A stretch of DNA of 64,000 nucleotides, from assembly GCA_964011275.1 (NCBI GenBank), contig CAXGOB010000006.1, forward strand, positions 1-64,000, in the 5' to 3' direction. A model generated the notes under the pieces. It saw only the letters and a program-made list of their open reading frames with translations, ran no database searches and was not told the DNA's origin. A program made the position numbers and the translations under genes. This DNA is from UBA7328 sp002471345. GTDB taxonomy: Bacteria > Bacteroidota > Bacteroidia > Chitinophagales > Saprospiraceae. Shown in pieces: positions 25,561-35,696 of this stretch. How positions within the stretch are numbered: the first letter of the stretch is position 1; every line of letters begins with the position of its first letter.

Positions 25561-26022
25561 ATGATAACAGTTAGAGAGGCTTCTTTGGAAGATTTAGATG
25601 TTTTGTTAATTATGGAACAAGGTGTAGTTACTGCTGAACGTCCCTTTGATTCCTCACTAAAGAATGAAGGAGTAAAATATTATGACATTAAAGATCTTAT
25701 TAATTCACCTGAAAGTAGTTTGGTAGTTGCGACTGTTAATGAACAAGTAGTTGCTTCTGGCTATGCAACAATTCGCGAAAGCAAAGAATACGTCCTATAT
25801 TCAAAATATGCCTATCTGGGTTTTATGTATGTCCTTCCTGAACACAGAGGGAAAGGAATAAATGCTTTAATCTTAAAAGCGCTTTCATCATGGTCAAAAT
25901 CACAAAATGTGACCAACCTAAAACTTGATGTATACATTAAAAATGTAGCTGCAATTAAGGCTTATAAAAAATTAAACTTCAAAAATTGCATGGTCGAAAT
26001 GAGGCTAGATTTGAATCAATAA
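25561..26022 (+). CDS. GNAT-family N-acetyltransferase
   Basis: A 153-residue single GNAT domain. The acetyl-CoA loop reads VLPEHRGKGINALILKAL (motif A, R/Q-x-x-G-x-G/A type), and the C-terminal strand LKLDVYIKNVAAIKAYKKLN matches motif B. It starts MITVREASLEDLDVLL as usual. The acceptor substrate is unknown. It stands alone. Confidence 0.9.
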   Translation: MITVREASLEDLDVLLIMEQGVVTAERPFDSSLKNEGVKYYDIKDLINSPESSLVVATVNEQVVASGYATIRESKEYVLYSKYAYLGFMYVLPEHRGKGINALILKALSSWSKSQNVTNLKLDVYIKNVAAIKAYKKLNFKNCMVEMRLDLNQ

Positions 26023-26049
26023 CATTAAATCTGACTAGTACCACTTATA

Positions 26050-26553
26050 TTAGAAAAATGCACAAAGTATACCTCCCATAAGTCCAAAGCACAACATAAA
26101 AAAGCCAATATGAATCCATGCATACTTGAAAGGTCTTCTCTCGAATAATGTATTGATCCCAATTAAAGGAAGACCAAAAAACAAACCTGCTTCCATTCCA
26201 TGTATTATTCCATGGCCAAATGTGCGATGTCGCTCACCATAATTTTCCATTAAACTTGTCAGTATTTTCATTGCTTCAGAATTGGCATCATTCATCAATT
26301 CATCACCTAAGAATAATTGAATCATTCCTGACTGATGAACAGATAGCATCGTGAGCATGTATGCCGCAAGGATGCTAAATAAATAGGTCAAACCAAATAT
26401 CTTGAACATATTTCCAGATTGAGCTCTTTCCTCTGTGATCTCTGCGGCTTTGACCCAAGATTTACCAAAGACCTTGGGATTGTACCAAATAGATCCAATA
26501 AAAAGTGGAATGAAAGCTGCTAGTGGTATTATCCACCAATTTGCTTCTGTCAT
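26050..26553 (-). CDS. DUF1761 membrane protein
   Basis: A 167-residue protein with four predicted membrane segments and the DUF1761 opening (FIPLFIGSIWYNPKVFGKSW). Later helices include HGIIHGMEAGLFFGLPLIG and a C-terminal hydrophobic Gly-rich segment. Function unknown. It has a 63-nt gap to the nucleotidyltransferase gene upstream on the same strand. Confidence 0.85.
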   Translation of the reverse strand: MTEANWWIIPLAAFIPLFIGSIWYNPKVFGKSWVKAAEITEERAQSGNMFKIFGLTYLFSILAAYMLTMLSVHQSGMIQLFLGDELMNDANSEAMKILTSLMENYGERHRTFGHGIIHGMEAGLFFGLPLIGINTLFERRPFKYAWIHIGFFMLCFGLMGGILCAFF

Positions 26554-26616
26554 AAAGTATAATTTATAATTCTTCTTAGAACCTCTAAAAATAGTTAATA
26601 TGCAGACATCATAGAA

Positions 26617-27531
26617 CTATTTAGACCATAATGCTAATGGATAATCTCCTCTTGCTATCAATCTATTTAGTTTGTCTACTACTATAGGTTTATCCTCTTT
26701 ATAGGTAACACCAAACCATTCCGCATCACAACTCAATACTTTAATTTTCTCCAACCCTTCATTTATTAATTCATCCATAAGCAAAGGAATAAAATATTCA
26801 GATTTTAGCTCGTCTCCATTCAATCGAAGAAATCTTGTAAATGACTTTTCGCAATAGTCAAAATATGAAGGGTAAAATCCCCACATATTCATTGAAACCA
26901 ATGTGCTTGCATCTAAATAATAATTCTCATTATTATCATCTGGAAAAGCGATTCTTTTATCGGAAGTATATCCTATTTTTAATCTTTCAACTATACCAGA
27001 AAGTTCTTGACTGGCATTTACCTCACAAACTCCTCTATTCACTGTACCATGATCTGATAATGTGTTACTTAACTTATACCCAACCAAACTATAATTTTCC
27101 CTTCCTTCAAGCTGATTCGTTCTAAAGTAATCCATTAGAGTAATAAAGGATTCCTTCCCATAATAATCATCAGCATTAATTACAGCGAATGGTTCATTAA
27201 TTACATCTTTTGCAACATGAACGGCATGTGCAGTCCCCCATGGCCTTTCTCGATCAGGATGTACTATTATCCCCTCAGGAATTTTATCAATTTCTTGAGT
27301 TACAAACTCAACTTGGATTTTGTCGTCAAACTTATTTCTGAAAAAATCTTTAAAATCATCTTTAAAAAAGTCACGAATGACAAAAACAACTTTATTAAAT
27401 CCCGCATCTATAGCATCGTAAATGGAATAGTCAAGAATCGTTTCTCCGCAAGGTCCAAATTCATCCATTTGTTTAAGGCCACCATATCTACTACCCATTC
27501 CAGCGGCAAGAATTAGAAGTGTTGCATCCAT
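26617..27531 (-). CDS. Sugar-nucleotidyltransferase-like protein (NTP transferase)
   Basis: The N-terminus LLILAAGMGSRYGGLKQMDE is the GxGxRxGGxK nucleotide-binding loop of sugar-1-phosphate nucleotidyltransferases; the metal site is INADDYYGKE. It is 304 residues with a C-terminal extension after the catalytic Rossmann-like domain. Homologous proteins in Bacteroidota lie next to aminoglycoside-phosphotransferase-like kinases, which is not the case here. The product sugar is unknown. Confidence 0.82.
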   Translation of the reverse strand: MDATLLILAAGMGSRYGGLKQMDEFGPCGETILDYSIYDAIDAGFNKVVFVIRDFFKDDFKDFFRNKFDDKIQVEFVTQEIDKIPEGIIVHPDRERPWGTAHAVHVAKDVINEPFAVINADDYYGKESFITLMDYFRTNQLEGRENYSLVGYKLSNTLSDHGTVNRGVCEVNASQELSGIVERLKIGYTSDKRIAFPDDNNENYYLDASTLVSMNMWGFYPSYFDYCEKSFTRFLRLNGDELKSEYFIPLLMDELINEGLEKIKVLSCDAEWFGVTYKEDKPIVVDKLNRLIARGDYPLALWSK

Positions 27532-27665
27532 ATTCTTTCTTTTTTTTGTCTATTGATAATTAAATTCATATTAAAGATTGCAAATATATGATTTATCAGT
27601 TTGGGTAAAATATTATTCATAATTCTCACAATCTCGTATATTGCCATCCTCAACAACACAATTTC

Positions 27666-29420
27666 ATGCAACTCAGTTCAGCAGATTGGATAATAATAGG
27701 AATCATACTTCTTGCAGTATTATTAATTGGAATATGGAGCTCTAGAAGCTCAGGTAAGAGTGCTGAAGAATATTTTCTTTCAGGTAGAAATATGCCGTGG
27801 TGGCTTTTAGGTATTTCGATGGTAGCCACTACATTTTCTGCGGACACTCCAAATTTCGTGGCCGACGTGGTAAGACAAAATGGTGTAGCTGGAAACTGGG
27901 TTTGGTGGGCTTTTCTACTTACAGGAATGCTTACCGTTTTTGTTTATGCCAAACTATGGAGAAAATCAGGAATTAGCACAGATCTTGAGTTTTATGAGTT
28001 GAGATACTCAGGAGCAGCTGCTCGCTTTCTAAGAGGGTTCAGAGCTGTCTACTTAGGAATAATTTTTAATGTTTTTGTAATGGCGGCTGTAATGCTCGCT
28101 GCCATCAAAATAGGTGGTGTCATCTTAGGTTGGCCTCCACTACAAACCATAGGAATTGCGTGTACGATCACTTTAGTATTTAGTCTTTTAGGAGGATTTA
28201 AAGGAGTCGTTTATACAGATGGATTACTTTTTGTAATTTCAATGGCAGGAGCATTAATAGCTGCTTACTACGCTGTAAGTCATCCTCAAATTGGATCTCT
28301 ATCAAACTTGTTTAGTGCTGAAGCCGTTCAAGCAAAGATGGCTTTTATACCAGATTTAAGTAACAAAAGTTTATTGATTGAAATATTCATTATACCCTTA
28401 GCAGTACAATGGTGGGGTTCATGGTATCCTGGTGCTGAACCTGGTGGAGGTGGATATGTAGCGCAAAGAATGTTAGCAGCTAAAGATGAAAATCATGCTA
28501 TTGGTGCTACTTTCTTATTTAATGTAGCTCACTATGGCTTAAGACCATGGCCTTGGATCATTGTAGCTCTTTGTTCTATCATCATTTATCCCGATTTACA
28601 AAGTATAAATGCCGCATTTCCCAATATTGTACCTGATAAAATAGGGCATGATCTTGCCTACCCTGCTATGCTCACATTTATTCCGCATGGTTTATTTGGA
28701 TTGGTTATAGCCTCACTCTTAGCAGCATTTATGAGCACCATTTCTACTCATCTCAATTGGGGATCTTCTTATGTGGTTTTTGATATGTATAAAAGATTTA
28801 TTTCTCCCAAAGCAAGTGAAAAAGAACTGGTTAATATAGGCCGATTGAGCGTCGCGCTTTTGTTGGTACTAAGTACAATTTTTGCTCTTTATTTGACCAA
28901 CGCAAAGCAAATTTTTGATATCATCATTTATTTTGGTGCAGGTACAGGGTTGCTTTTCATATTGAGATGGTTTTGGTGGCGCATCAATGCTTGGAGCGAA
29001 ATTTCCGCAATGTTATTTTCTGGAATAATCGCTATGCTAGCCAACAATACAGAGGTATTTGATTTCACAGGAAGTTGGAAATTACCTTTTTGCGTTCTAT
29101 TAACAACTTTAATTTGGGTAGTAGTGACTTATATGACACGACCTACGGAAAGTGTAAAGCTTCAATCCTTTGTTGAAAAATGTAATCCTGGTGGTCCTGG
29201 CTGGAAAAATTTCCACTCTCTCAAGGAAGCGAAATGGATTGTACCTGAAGGTCTTAAATTCATGATACTTTCATGTGTCATGGTGTACTCATTACTTTTT
29301 GCAACTGGATATTTTCTCTATGGAGAACTGTTATATGGAGGAGTAATGTCAACCATTTGTCTTTTGACAGCATTGTATCTATTTAACAACAGAAATAAAT
29401 TCCAATTTTTAACATCATAA
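27666..29420 (+). CDS. Sodium:solute symporter (SSS family)
   Basis: A 584-residue polytopic protein with about 13-14 membrane helices. The SSS signatures are visible: SGRNMPWWLLGISMVATTFS in the first helices (the Na+ site region) and GGFKGVVYTDGLLF, and later the ASLLAAFMSTISTHLNWGSS helix with Na+-binding Ser/Thr. Close Bacteroidota members are annotated as Na+/sugar or Na+/carboxylate symporters; the substrate is not determined. Confidence 0.9.
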   Translation: MQLSSADWIIIGIILLAVLLIGIWSSRSSGKSAEEYFLSGRNMPWWLLGISMVATTFSADTPNFVADVVRQNGVAGNWVWWAFLLTGMLTVFVYAKLWRKSGISTDLEFYELRYSGAAARFLRGFRAVYLGIIFNVFVMAAVMLAAIKIGGVILGWPPLQTIGIACTITLVFSLLGGFKGVVYTDGLLFVISMAGALIAAYYAVSHPQIGSLSNLFSAEAVQAKMAFIPDLSNKSLLIEIFIIPLAVQWWGSWYPGAEPGGGGYVAQRMLAAKDENHAIGATFLFNVAHYGLRPWPWIIVALCSIIIYPDLQSINAAFPNIVPDKIGHDLAYPAMLTFIPHGLFGLVIASLLAAFMSTISTHLNWGSSYVVFDMYKRFISPKASEKELVNIGRLSVALLLVLSTIFALYLTNAKQIFDIIIYFGAGTGLLFILRWFWWRINAWSEISAMLFSGIIAMLANNTEVFDFTGSWKLPFCVLLTTLIWVVVTYMTRPTESVKLQSFVEKCNPGGPGWKNFHSLKEAKWIVPEGLKFMILSCVMVYSLLFATGYFLYGELLYGGVMSTICLLTALYLFNNRNKFQFLTS

Positions 29421-29444
29421 TTCCCTCAATTTAATTCAACTTAG

Positions 29445-29452
29445 TACTTTTG
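29445..29452 (+). promoter_or_regulatory. Putative -7 promoter element TACTTTTG
   Basis: TACTTTTG matches TAnnTTTG; 21 bp upstream lies TTC (29421-29423), close to TTG. It would give a ~75-nt leader for the di-haem peroxidase gene. Confidence 0.4.
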
Positions 29453-29532
29453 AGCTTACTTGTAAAAACATATTACAATTTTTGGTAATGTTTTTGCAGT
29501 GTAGAGAAAGAATAGATAGTAGAACCGTACAC

Positions 29533-30873
29533 ATGAACAAGGAATCCCTCTGGCTTTGTGCATTGATTATTTTAATAACATCATGCGCCAAAGATGTAAC
29601 GCAAGAAGATACCTATCTCGACGCGAAGTTGAAAAAATCAATTGAACAGATATCTGAGAATAACTCCCTATCCTATTATGTTCTTCCTTCTGAGGATGAT
29701 TTAAGTATAATTCCTCAAGATCCCAAAAACCCTCTCACTCCAGAAAAAGTAGAATTAGGCAAGATGTTGTTCTATGAAACAGGGTTTGGTGCAGACGCCA
29801 AATTTGAATCTGGAAAGGGAACTTATGCATGTGTGAGTTGTCACATTCCTGCTGCAGGTTTTCGCCCTGGATCCGCGCAAGGGATTGCAGATGGTGGAAT
29901 TGGTTTTGGACAGAATGGAGAAATGAGAGTTAAAAATTCTGAGTACAAAGAATCAGATATAGATGTCCAAAGCGCAAGGCCTCTCAGTTTAGTGAATGTA
30001 GCCTACGTAACCAATACTTTTTGGAATGGACAATTTGGAGGTAGTGGTGTCAATGTTGGAACCGAAGATGTTTGGGCACTGGATCATTCCACAGAGGCAA
30101 ATGAATTAGGGTTTGCAGGTATTGAAACACAAAATTTCGAGGGCCTTGTTACCCACAGATATAAAGTTGACGAAGAAATAATAGACGAACTTGGATATAG
30201 AGACATGTTTGATGCAGGTCTTCCAAATATGTCAGAAGAAGAGCGATATTCACTTTTAGGGGCTTCACTAGCCTTATCTGCGTATATCAGAACCATTTTA
30301 TCTAATCAAGCTCCTTTCCAGGATTGGCTAAAAGGAGATGTCAATTCTATGAGCAACGCTGAAAAAGAAGGGGCCTTGGTCTTTTTTGGTAAAGCTAGAT
30401 GTACAAATTGTCACTTCAGGCCAAATCTTGGGTCTCTAGAGTTTCATGCATTAGGTGTTAAAGATATGTATCAAAGACCTTCTTATAATGCCTTTCCTGA
30501 TGATAAAAGAAATCTAGGAAGAGCTGGTTTCACTTTAAAAGACGAAGACATGTTTGCTTTTAAAGTACCTCAATTGTACAATTTAGCAGATGCTAATTTC
30601 TTTTTCCATGGCAGTAGCAAAAACACCTTGACTGAGGTAATTGACTATAAAATAGATGGAGTCTCAGAAAATCCGAACATCTCGGACAATATGCTTTCAG
30701 ATAAGTTCAAACCTATCAATTTATCTGCTACTGAACGAGAAAATTTAATCTTATTCTTAAGCAACTCATTGAGAGATCCAGAATTGGAAAGATATCAACC
30801 ATACGAATTGAGGTCCGGAAATTGTTTCCCAAACAATGACGAACAATCTCGTGTTGATTTGGGTTGCGACTAA
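29533..30873 (+). CDS. Lipoprotein di-haem cytochrome c peroxidase (MauG/CcpA family)
   Basis: Two c-type haem motifs: CVSCH at residues 100-104 and CTNCH at 290-294, spaced as in bacterial cytochrome c peroxidases. Between them lie SARPLSLVNVAYVTNTFWNG and WALDHSTEANELGF. These periplasmic enzymes reduce H2O2 with electrons from cytochrome c, although MauG-like members oxidise other partners. I start at the ATG at 29533, which gives a lipoprotein signal (LALIILITSCAK-like core with the Cys anchor); the upstream in-frame ATG at 29482 adds residues that would bury it. 446 residues. Haem supply fits the ccm and hem genes of the window. Confidence 0.88.
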   Translation: MNKESLWLCALIILITSCAKDVTQEDTYLDAKLKKSIEQISENNSLSYYVLPSEDDLSIIPQDPKNPLTPEKVELGKMLFYETGFGADAKFESGKGTYACVSCHIPAAGFRPGSAQGIADGGIGFGQNGEMRVKNSEYKESDIDVQSARPLSLVNVAYVTNTFWNGQFGGSGVNVGTEDVWALDHSTEANELGFAGIETQNFEGLVTHRYKVDEEIIDELGYRDMFDAGLPNMSEEERYSLLGASLALSAYIRTILSNQAPFQDWLKGDVNSMSNAEKEGALVFFGKARCTNCHFRPNLGSLEFHALGVKDMYQRPSYNAFPDDKRNLGRAGFTLKDEDMFAFKVPQLYNLADANFFFHGSSKNTLTEVIDYKIDGVSENPNISDNMLSDKFKPINLSATERENLILFLSNSLRDPELERYQPYELRSGNCFPNNDEQSRVDLGCD

Positions 30874-30875
30874 AT

Positions 30876-31820
30876 TTAATCTACTAAAACCCAAGCTTCA
30901 GGGTTAATACTACTTCTTATTTTCTCTAAAACCTGAGGATCATTTTCTTCAATTACAACAACTCTATAATAATCTTCATTTTTTATAATAGTCAATGACA
31001 ATGATTGATTTAAATCTGAAATTAGCTTTTGGGCATTCCTTTTTTCTAAAAAAGATCCCACAACAATTGAAACCTTATTCGTTATCAACTCATTGGTCAA
31101 TGTAGTAGTAATTTTTTGGTCTTCGGTCACTGTTCCTAACCTTGATTCCAAAACTTCATTTGTAGCGTTTATCTCTTTATTAAAATCACATTTCTTTATA
31201 ACAAGAAAGATAATTAAAAAGAGTGCTGAGGCTAAAGTGGCCCATAAAACAAACTTTGAGCTTTTGCTTGGAGAATAATTGGTTTGAGCATTTAATGTCT
31301 TTGTTTCTCTCGCGTTTACGTTAGGTCTGAAATAAATTAATTTTTCATCTTGCTTAACATTTATCTTGGGTATTATTCTTTTTGACAGAGGTTTTTCATT
31401 CACTTTAGCCATTGGAAAAGTGAGCGTATCAATAATTGGCAAGTATTTATTCTGAGCATCGATCAGGTTTTCTGAAATAAAATGTACAGAACCTTCGTCA
31501 TCAAGAGAGAGTTTGCCTAAACCTTTAACTTCATCTTTACCAAAGTTCAAGAGATTATTAATAGTATCTTGAAACTGAAATTCTAGTTCTTTTAAAGTGA
31601 CTTTATTTATATAATAATTTTTGAATTTACTATTTCGAATACTTCCTGTAGATGATGACTCGAATCTAATCTTCTGTTGTGGTGGGTGAATAATGGATTC
31701 GTTTGGGCTCAAAAACTGATTAATGTGATGCAATTTAAACACACCCAGTCCAGGAAGTGGAATCTCCTTATTGAGAAAAATGAAGTTCTTTATTTTATTG
31801 CCAAACTCAGAGGTAAGCAT
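30876..31820 (-). CDS. HU/CCDC81-like and SPOR-domain membrane protein
   Basis: A 314-residue protein with a cytoplasmic N-terminal domain of the bacterial HU-CCDC81 type (IPLPGLGVFKLHH), one membrane helix at ~195-212 (FVLWATLASALFLIIFLVI), and a C-terminal SPOR-like domain (SIVVGSFLEKRNAQKLISDL, then YYRVVVIEEND). SPOR domains bind denuded peptidoglycan at division sites. This architecture is common in Bacteroidota and may link division with the nucleoid; that role is inferred. It is convergent with the peroxidase gene, 2 nt apart. Confidence 0.78.
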   Translation of the reverse strand: MLTSEFGNKIKNFIFLNKEIPLPGLGVFKLHHINQFLSPNESIIHPPQQKIRFESSSTGSIRNSKFKNYYINKVTLKELEFQFQDTINNLLNFGKDEVKGLGKLSLDDEGSVHFISENLIDAQNKYLPIIDTLTFPMAKVNEKPLSKRIIPKINVKQDEKLIYFRPNVNARETKTLNAQTNYSPSKSSKFVLWATLASALFLIIFLVIKKCDFNKEINATNEVLESRLGTVTEDQKITTTLTNELITNKVSIVVGSFLEKRNAQKLISDLNQSLSLTIIKNEDYYRVVVIEENDPQVLEKIRSSINPEAWVLVD

Positions 31821-31917
31821 GGTTCAAAATTCGTTGTTTTATTCCAAATAATACCGAACTTTATCACATATTTTTATTTATTTCTGAATTCAATGTTGAT
31901 TCAATAAACTACTCAAT

Positions 31918-33213
31918 ATGACGCGAAAAATATCTGACAAATTATTCGAAGAAGCTAAACAATACTTTCCAGGAGGTGTAAATTCTCCAGTTAGAGCATT
32001 TAAATCAGTTCATGGGTCACCCCTATTTATAAAAGAAGCAAGAGGTCCTTATATGACAGATGAGGATAACAATACGTACATTGATTTCTGCGGTTCATGG
32101 GGACCTATGATATTGGGTCACAATAATGCCAAAATAAGAAAGGCTGTCAATAAGGCCATTTCCAAAGGAACTTCATTCGGAACACCTACAAAACAAGGAA
32201 ACCTTCTTGGCAAAACAATAGTCGAAAATCACAGATATATAGATAAAATAAGATTTGTGAGTTCTGGAACAGAAGCCGTTATGTCTGCTATCAGGCTAGC
32301 ACGAGGTTTTACAGGTAGAGATAAAATCATCAAGTTTGAAGGATGTTATCATGGTCATGTTGATTCCTTATTAGTCAAGGCAGGGTCTGGCTTGGCGACA
32401 TTAGGAGTGAGCACTTCAGCCGGAATTCCAGAATCTTTTGTACAAGACACCATAGTCCTTGATTTAAATGATCTGGAAGGTTTAGAGGAAACTCTTAAAT
32501 CTAGTGCAAAAGATATAGCCTGTATTATTTTAGAACCAATTCCAGCAAATAATGGGTTGTTATTACAGGACACTTCATATTTAGTGTGGTTAAGAAAACT
32601 TTGTGATGATTATGATATAATTTTGATTTTTGATGAAGTCATATCTGGTTTTAGAGTTGGTTTTGAAGGTGCGGCAGGCATGTATTCAGTAGAACCAGAT
32701 CTTATCACTTTTGGAAAAATAATAGGAGGAGGTTTCCCTGTAGGCGCATTCGGAGGCAAATCATATATAATGTCAAGTATTGCTCCAGAAGGGCCAGTAT
32801 ATCAAGCTGGTACCCTGAGTGCAAATCCAATTGCTATGACTGCTGGATATACAGCCTTGAATATCTTAATGGAAGAAGGGTTTTATGAAAACCTTGAAAA
32901 GAAAACAGCAAACTTTTTAAAAATCATTCAAAAACATATCGATAGACAAGGTCATAATATGAGTATTGTACAAATGGGTTCTATTTTCTGGTTTTCATTT
33001 AGTAAAAAAAGAATGATTTCTGCATCAGATATTAACTCCAAAGGAATGTTACATTTCAAGTCTCTACATAAGTATCTGCTAGACCATCAAGTCTATCTAG
33101 GCCCCTCAGGATATGAAGTAGGATTCGTATCTGCAGCTCATTCCCCTTCACTATTAAGAAAAGCAGCGAAGACAATATGTGAAGGACTTGACCATGTTTT
33201 TAGTGAAAAATGA
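31918..33213 (+). CDS. hemL: Glutamate-1-semialdehyde 2,1-aminomutase
   Basis: Class III PLP aminotransferase making 5-aminolevulinate for haem. Signatures: FPGGVNSPVRAFKSV, RFVSSGTEAVMSAIRLAR, FEGCYHGHVDSLLVKAGSG, LIFDEVISGFRVGFEGA, and the PLP Lys267 in TFGKIIGGGFPVGAFGG. Length 431 is normal. Its stop overlaps the ATG of the histidine kinase gene (ATGA), so the three genes to 34.8 kb look like one operon. Confidence 0.97.
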   Translation: MTRKISDKLFEEAKQYFPGGVNSPVRAFKSVHGSPLFIKEARGPYMTDEDNNTYIDFCGSWGPMILGHNNAKIRKAVNKAISKGTSFGTPTKQGNLLGKTIVENHRYIDKIRFVSSGTEAVMSAIRLARGFTGRDKIIKFEGCYHGHVDSLLVKAGSGLATLGVSTSAGIPESFVQDTIVLDLNDLEGLEETLKSSAKDIACIILEPIPANNGLLLQDTSYLVWLRKLCDDYDIILIFDEVISGFRVGFEGAAGMYSVEPDLITFGKIIGGGFPVGAFGGKSYIMSSIAPEGPVYQAGTLSANPIAMTAGYTALNILMEEGFYENLEKKTANFLKIIQKHIDRQGHNMSIVQMGSIFWFSFSKKRMISASDINSKGMLHFKSLHKYLLDHQVYLGPSGYEVGFVSAAHSPSLLRKAAKTICEGLDHVFSEK

Positions 33214-34160
33214 AAATTAAGTGGTTCACATATAGCGTCCTATTATATTTAATGCTGGCTTCCACCTGGTGGACAGTTTTACTTTTTGAAAAGAATGAAT
33301 CAGAATATAAAGCAAAAAAGGAATTGATCAATATTCATCAAGACTTAGAAGAAGAGCAAAGTCTTGACGATGAATATAAGCGTCAAAAATGGATGATACT
33401 CGGCGAGAGTCTATTTCTAGGTGGAACACTCATTGCTGGAATGTGGCTGATATATCGAGGACATAAAAAAGAGATTAACAGTATTACTCAACAGAATAAT
33501 TTCTTATTGGCTATTACACATGAGTTGAAATCTCCGATTTCTTCCATAGACCTAATTCTTCAAACACTTAAATCCAGAAAGTTAAATGATGAATCAAAAA
33601 ATGAATTGATTGATACAAGTTTAGATGAACTAAAAAGGCTTGAAGAAATGGTAGAAAACCTATTGATTTCTGCTAAGAATGAAAACTCTCTAACTTCCTT
33701 GACAAATAGAGCAAGACTCTCTGACATTATCTTTGAAATGATAAATGAACTTCGAAGAGAACATCCCAGTATCCAATTGATATTCTCTTCATATATCAAT
33801 AATGAGAAAGAAGTATTAACTGATTCTAGGCTTTTTTCTATCGCTCTTAAGAACATCATAAACAACTCCATAATATATGGTGACAATTCAATGATAACTG
33901 TTGATTTAACAGCAATTGAACATTTTTATAAAGTCTCTATAGCTGATAATGGAATAGGTATAAAAGAATCAGAGAAATCTAAAATATTTAACAAATTCTA
34001 CAGAATAGGAGACGAAATGACCCGTCAAAAGAAGGGGTCCGGATTAGGTCTATACATTGCTAAGAGAGTAATACAAGAGCATAAAGGTCATATTGAAGTG
34101 AAAGACAATTTGCCCAAAGGGACCATTTTTGATATTAGAATACCCACTCTAAATGAGTAG
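33210..34160 (+). CDS. Sensor histidine kinase
   Basis: A membrane sensor kinase of 316 residues with helices at ~6-26 and ~61-80 enclosing a short (~35-residue) periplasmic loop. The HisKA domain has the phospho-acceptor His104 in ITHELKSPISS. The HATPase domain shows NIINNSIIYG (N box), DNGIGI (G1) and GSGLGLYIAKRV (G2). The small external part suggests it senses a membrane or intracellular signal. Partner is the response regulator overlapping by 8 bp. Confidence 0.94.
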   Translation: MKIKWFTYSVLLYLMLASTWWTVLLFEKNESEYKAKKELINIHQDLEEEQSLDDEYKRQKWMILGESLFLGGTLIAGMWLIYRGHKKEINSITQQNNFLLAITHELKSPISSIDLILQTLKSRKLNDESKNELIDTSLDELKRLEEMVENLLISAKNENSLTSLTNRARLSDIIFEMINELRREHPSIQLIFSSYINNEKEVLTDSRLFSIALKNIINNSIIYGDNSMITVDLTAIEHFYKVSIADNGIGIKESEKSKIFNKFYRIGDEMTRQKKGSGLGLYIAKRVIQEHKGHIEVKDNLPKGTIFDIRIPTLNE

Positions 34161-34845
34161 AAACACAAATATTTTGATCGTAGAGGATGAAAAATCCATA
34201 AGAGAAGTACTTAAACTAAATCTTCAGCTGGATGATTATGACGTAATCTGTTGTGACAATGGGAAGGAAGCTATAAAAGTAGCTATTGAAAATGATATTT
34301 CACTAATTATCATGGATGTGATGCTACCTGAAGTTAATGGAGTGGATGCCGTCAGGGAAATTAAAAGAAAAAGACCCGAACTTCCGATCATTATGCTGTC
34401 AGCACTTGATCAATCTTCAGATAAGATAAAGGGACTTAAAGCTGGAGCAGATGACTATATGGCCAAACCATTCAATTATGAGGAACTTCTTCTAAGAATA
34501 AACAAGCAGTTAAAAAGCCACAGAAATAATCATGGAGAGGCAGAAGAAATAAATATTCTGAACAATATAATCAATTTTACTTCGAATACAATTTCAAATA
34601 TAACCGGCACACATAAGATGAATCAAAAAGAGGCCGCTCTTATGAAATATCTTTATGAGAATAAGAACAGAGTATTAAGTAGAGAAGAGCTTTATGCTCA
34701 TGTCTGGAATTATAACACATTTCCTAATTCCAGAACAGTGGATAATCACATTACCTCCTTAAGAAAAGCGCTCAAAGGAAAAGACATAAAATCTTTAATT
34801 CAAACCGAAAGAGGAATAGGATACAAGTTGGTTCTATTAGATTAA
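34153..34845 (+). CDS. OmpR-family response regulator
   Basis: Receiver domain with DE pair at VEDEKS, phosphorylated Asp55 in MDVMLPEVNG, then Ser in IMLSALDQ and Lys in AKPFNYEEL. The C-terminal winged helix contains LSREELYAHVWNYN, RTVDNHITSLRKAL and RGIGYKL. Clearly the partner of the kinase directly upstream. Linkage with hemL hints at haem or redox control, which is only an inference from position. Confidence 0.95.
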   Translation: MSRNTNILIVEDEKSIREVLKLNLQLDDYDVICCDNGKEAIKVAIENDISLIIMDVMLPEVNGVDAVREIKRKRPELPIIMLSALDQSSDKIKGLKAGADDYMAKPFNYEELLLRINKQLKSHRNNHGEAEEINILNNIINFTSNTISNITGTHKMNQKEAALMKYLYENKNRVLSREELYAHVWNYNTFPNSRTVDNHITSLRKALKGKDIKSLIQTERGIGYKLVLLD

Positions 34846-34864
34846 CTAAAGCTTACAAACTCAA

Positions 34865-35596
34865 TTAATAATTTAATCTTTTATGCACTTCTAAAGTAGC
34901 CGAAGTTGCCCCTAATACCGGTGCAAAGAAAACTCCAATCACTGGAACAGCCAAAAGAAGCATGTACGGAGTCCCATTTCCAGCTGCAAAGAACTTATTA
35001 GATCTCACATATTCTATCGTTTTTCCAGTATTAAAATATCGTTCCAAATAAAAATCCATATTACCAAACCCTGCAAAATATGCTTGAACCAAAAATATAA
35101 AAGGTGTTGTGGCTATAGTAAACAGAGGAAACAATCCAACAATAAAAATTAACAATGTGTAAGTCAATTCTCTAAAGACATTCCTGAGTGATAACCTCAA
35201 GGACCTAAAAATATCTGAAATAGCTTTTTTAAATGAAAATGGTAGAGATATAAAATCTCCATCTAAATTACTTTCAATATCCTCTGACAATTTACTCATT
35301 AGCGGCGATGTCGCTATTAACACGAAGTACTTGTAAATTATAAATAGAAAAATTATAATTGCAGATTTTACAATAAACGAAGAAACCCTTACTGCCCAGT
35401 CCGAATCGTAATCGATAAGTGAAAGCAGATAAGATGATATATGGGGAGAGATTAGAGAACTTAATAAGTAAAGGCCTGACAAAATAAATAACCCTATAAT
35501 TCCACAATACCAATAGTATCTGGTGAGGCTATTTTTTCTTATATAACTAAATGCATCGAGGTATGAGAATACGCCTCGCAAATAAGAGGTAATCAT
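34865..35596 (-). CDS. EI24-domain (CysZ-like) membrane protein
   Basis: A 243-residue protein with four to five long hydrophobic segments. The C-terminal half, with the run LIFIVGLFPLFTIATTPFIF and NMDFYLERYFN, matches the EI24 domain, whose bacterial member CysZ carries sulfate. The transported substrate here is unproven. Starts at ATG and stands alone, convergent with the response regulator gene. Confidence 0.8.
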   Translation of the reverse strand: MITSYLRGVFSYLDAFSYIRKNSLTRYYWYCGIIGLFILSGLYLLSSLISPHISSYLLSLIDYDSDWAVRVSSFIVKSAIIIFLFIIYKYFVLIATSPLMSKLSEDIESNLDGDFISLPFSFKKAISDIFRSLRLSLRNVFRELTYTLLIFIVGLFPLFTIATTPFIFLVQAYFAGFGNMDFYLERYFNTGKTIEYVRSNKFFAAGNGTPYMLLLAVPVIGVFFAPVLGATSATLEVHKRLNY

Positions 35597-35696
35597 AATT
35601 TACAATTAATTGTACTTATGATTCCAAATCTAGGTTATAAGAGGAAACAGAATAAATATATTTCGACAAAGCAGGAAAAAAGGTAGACTATATTCT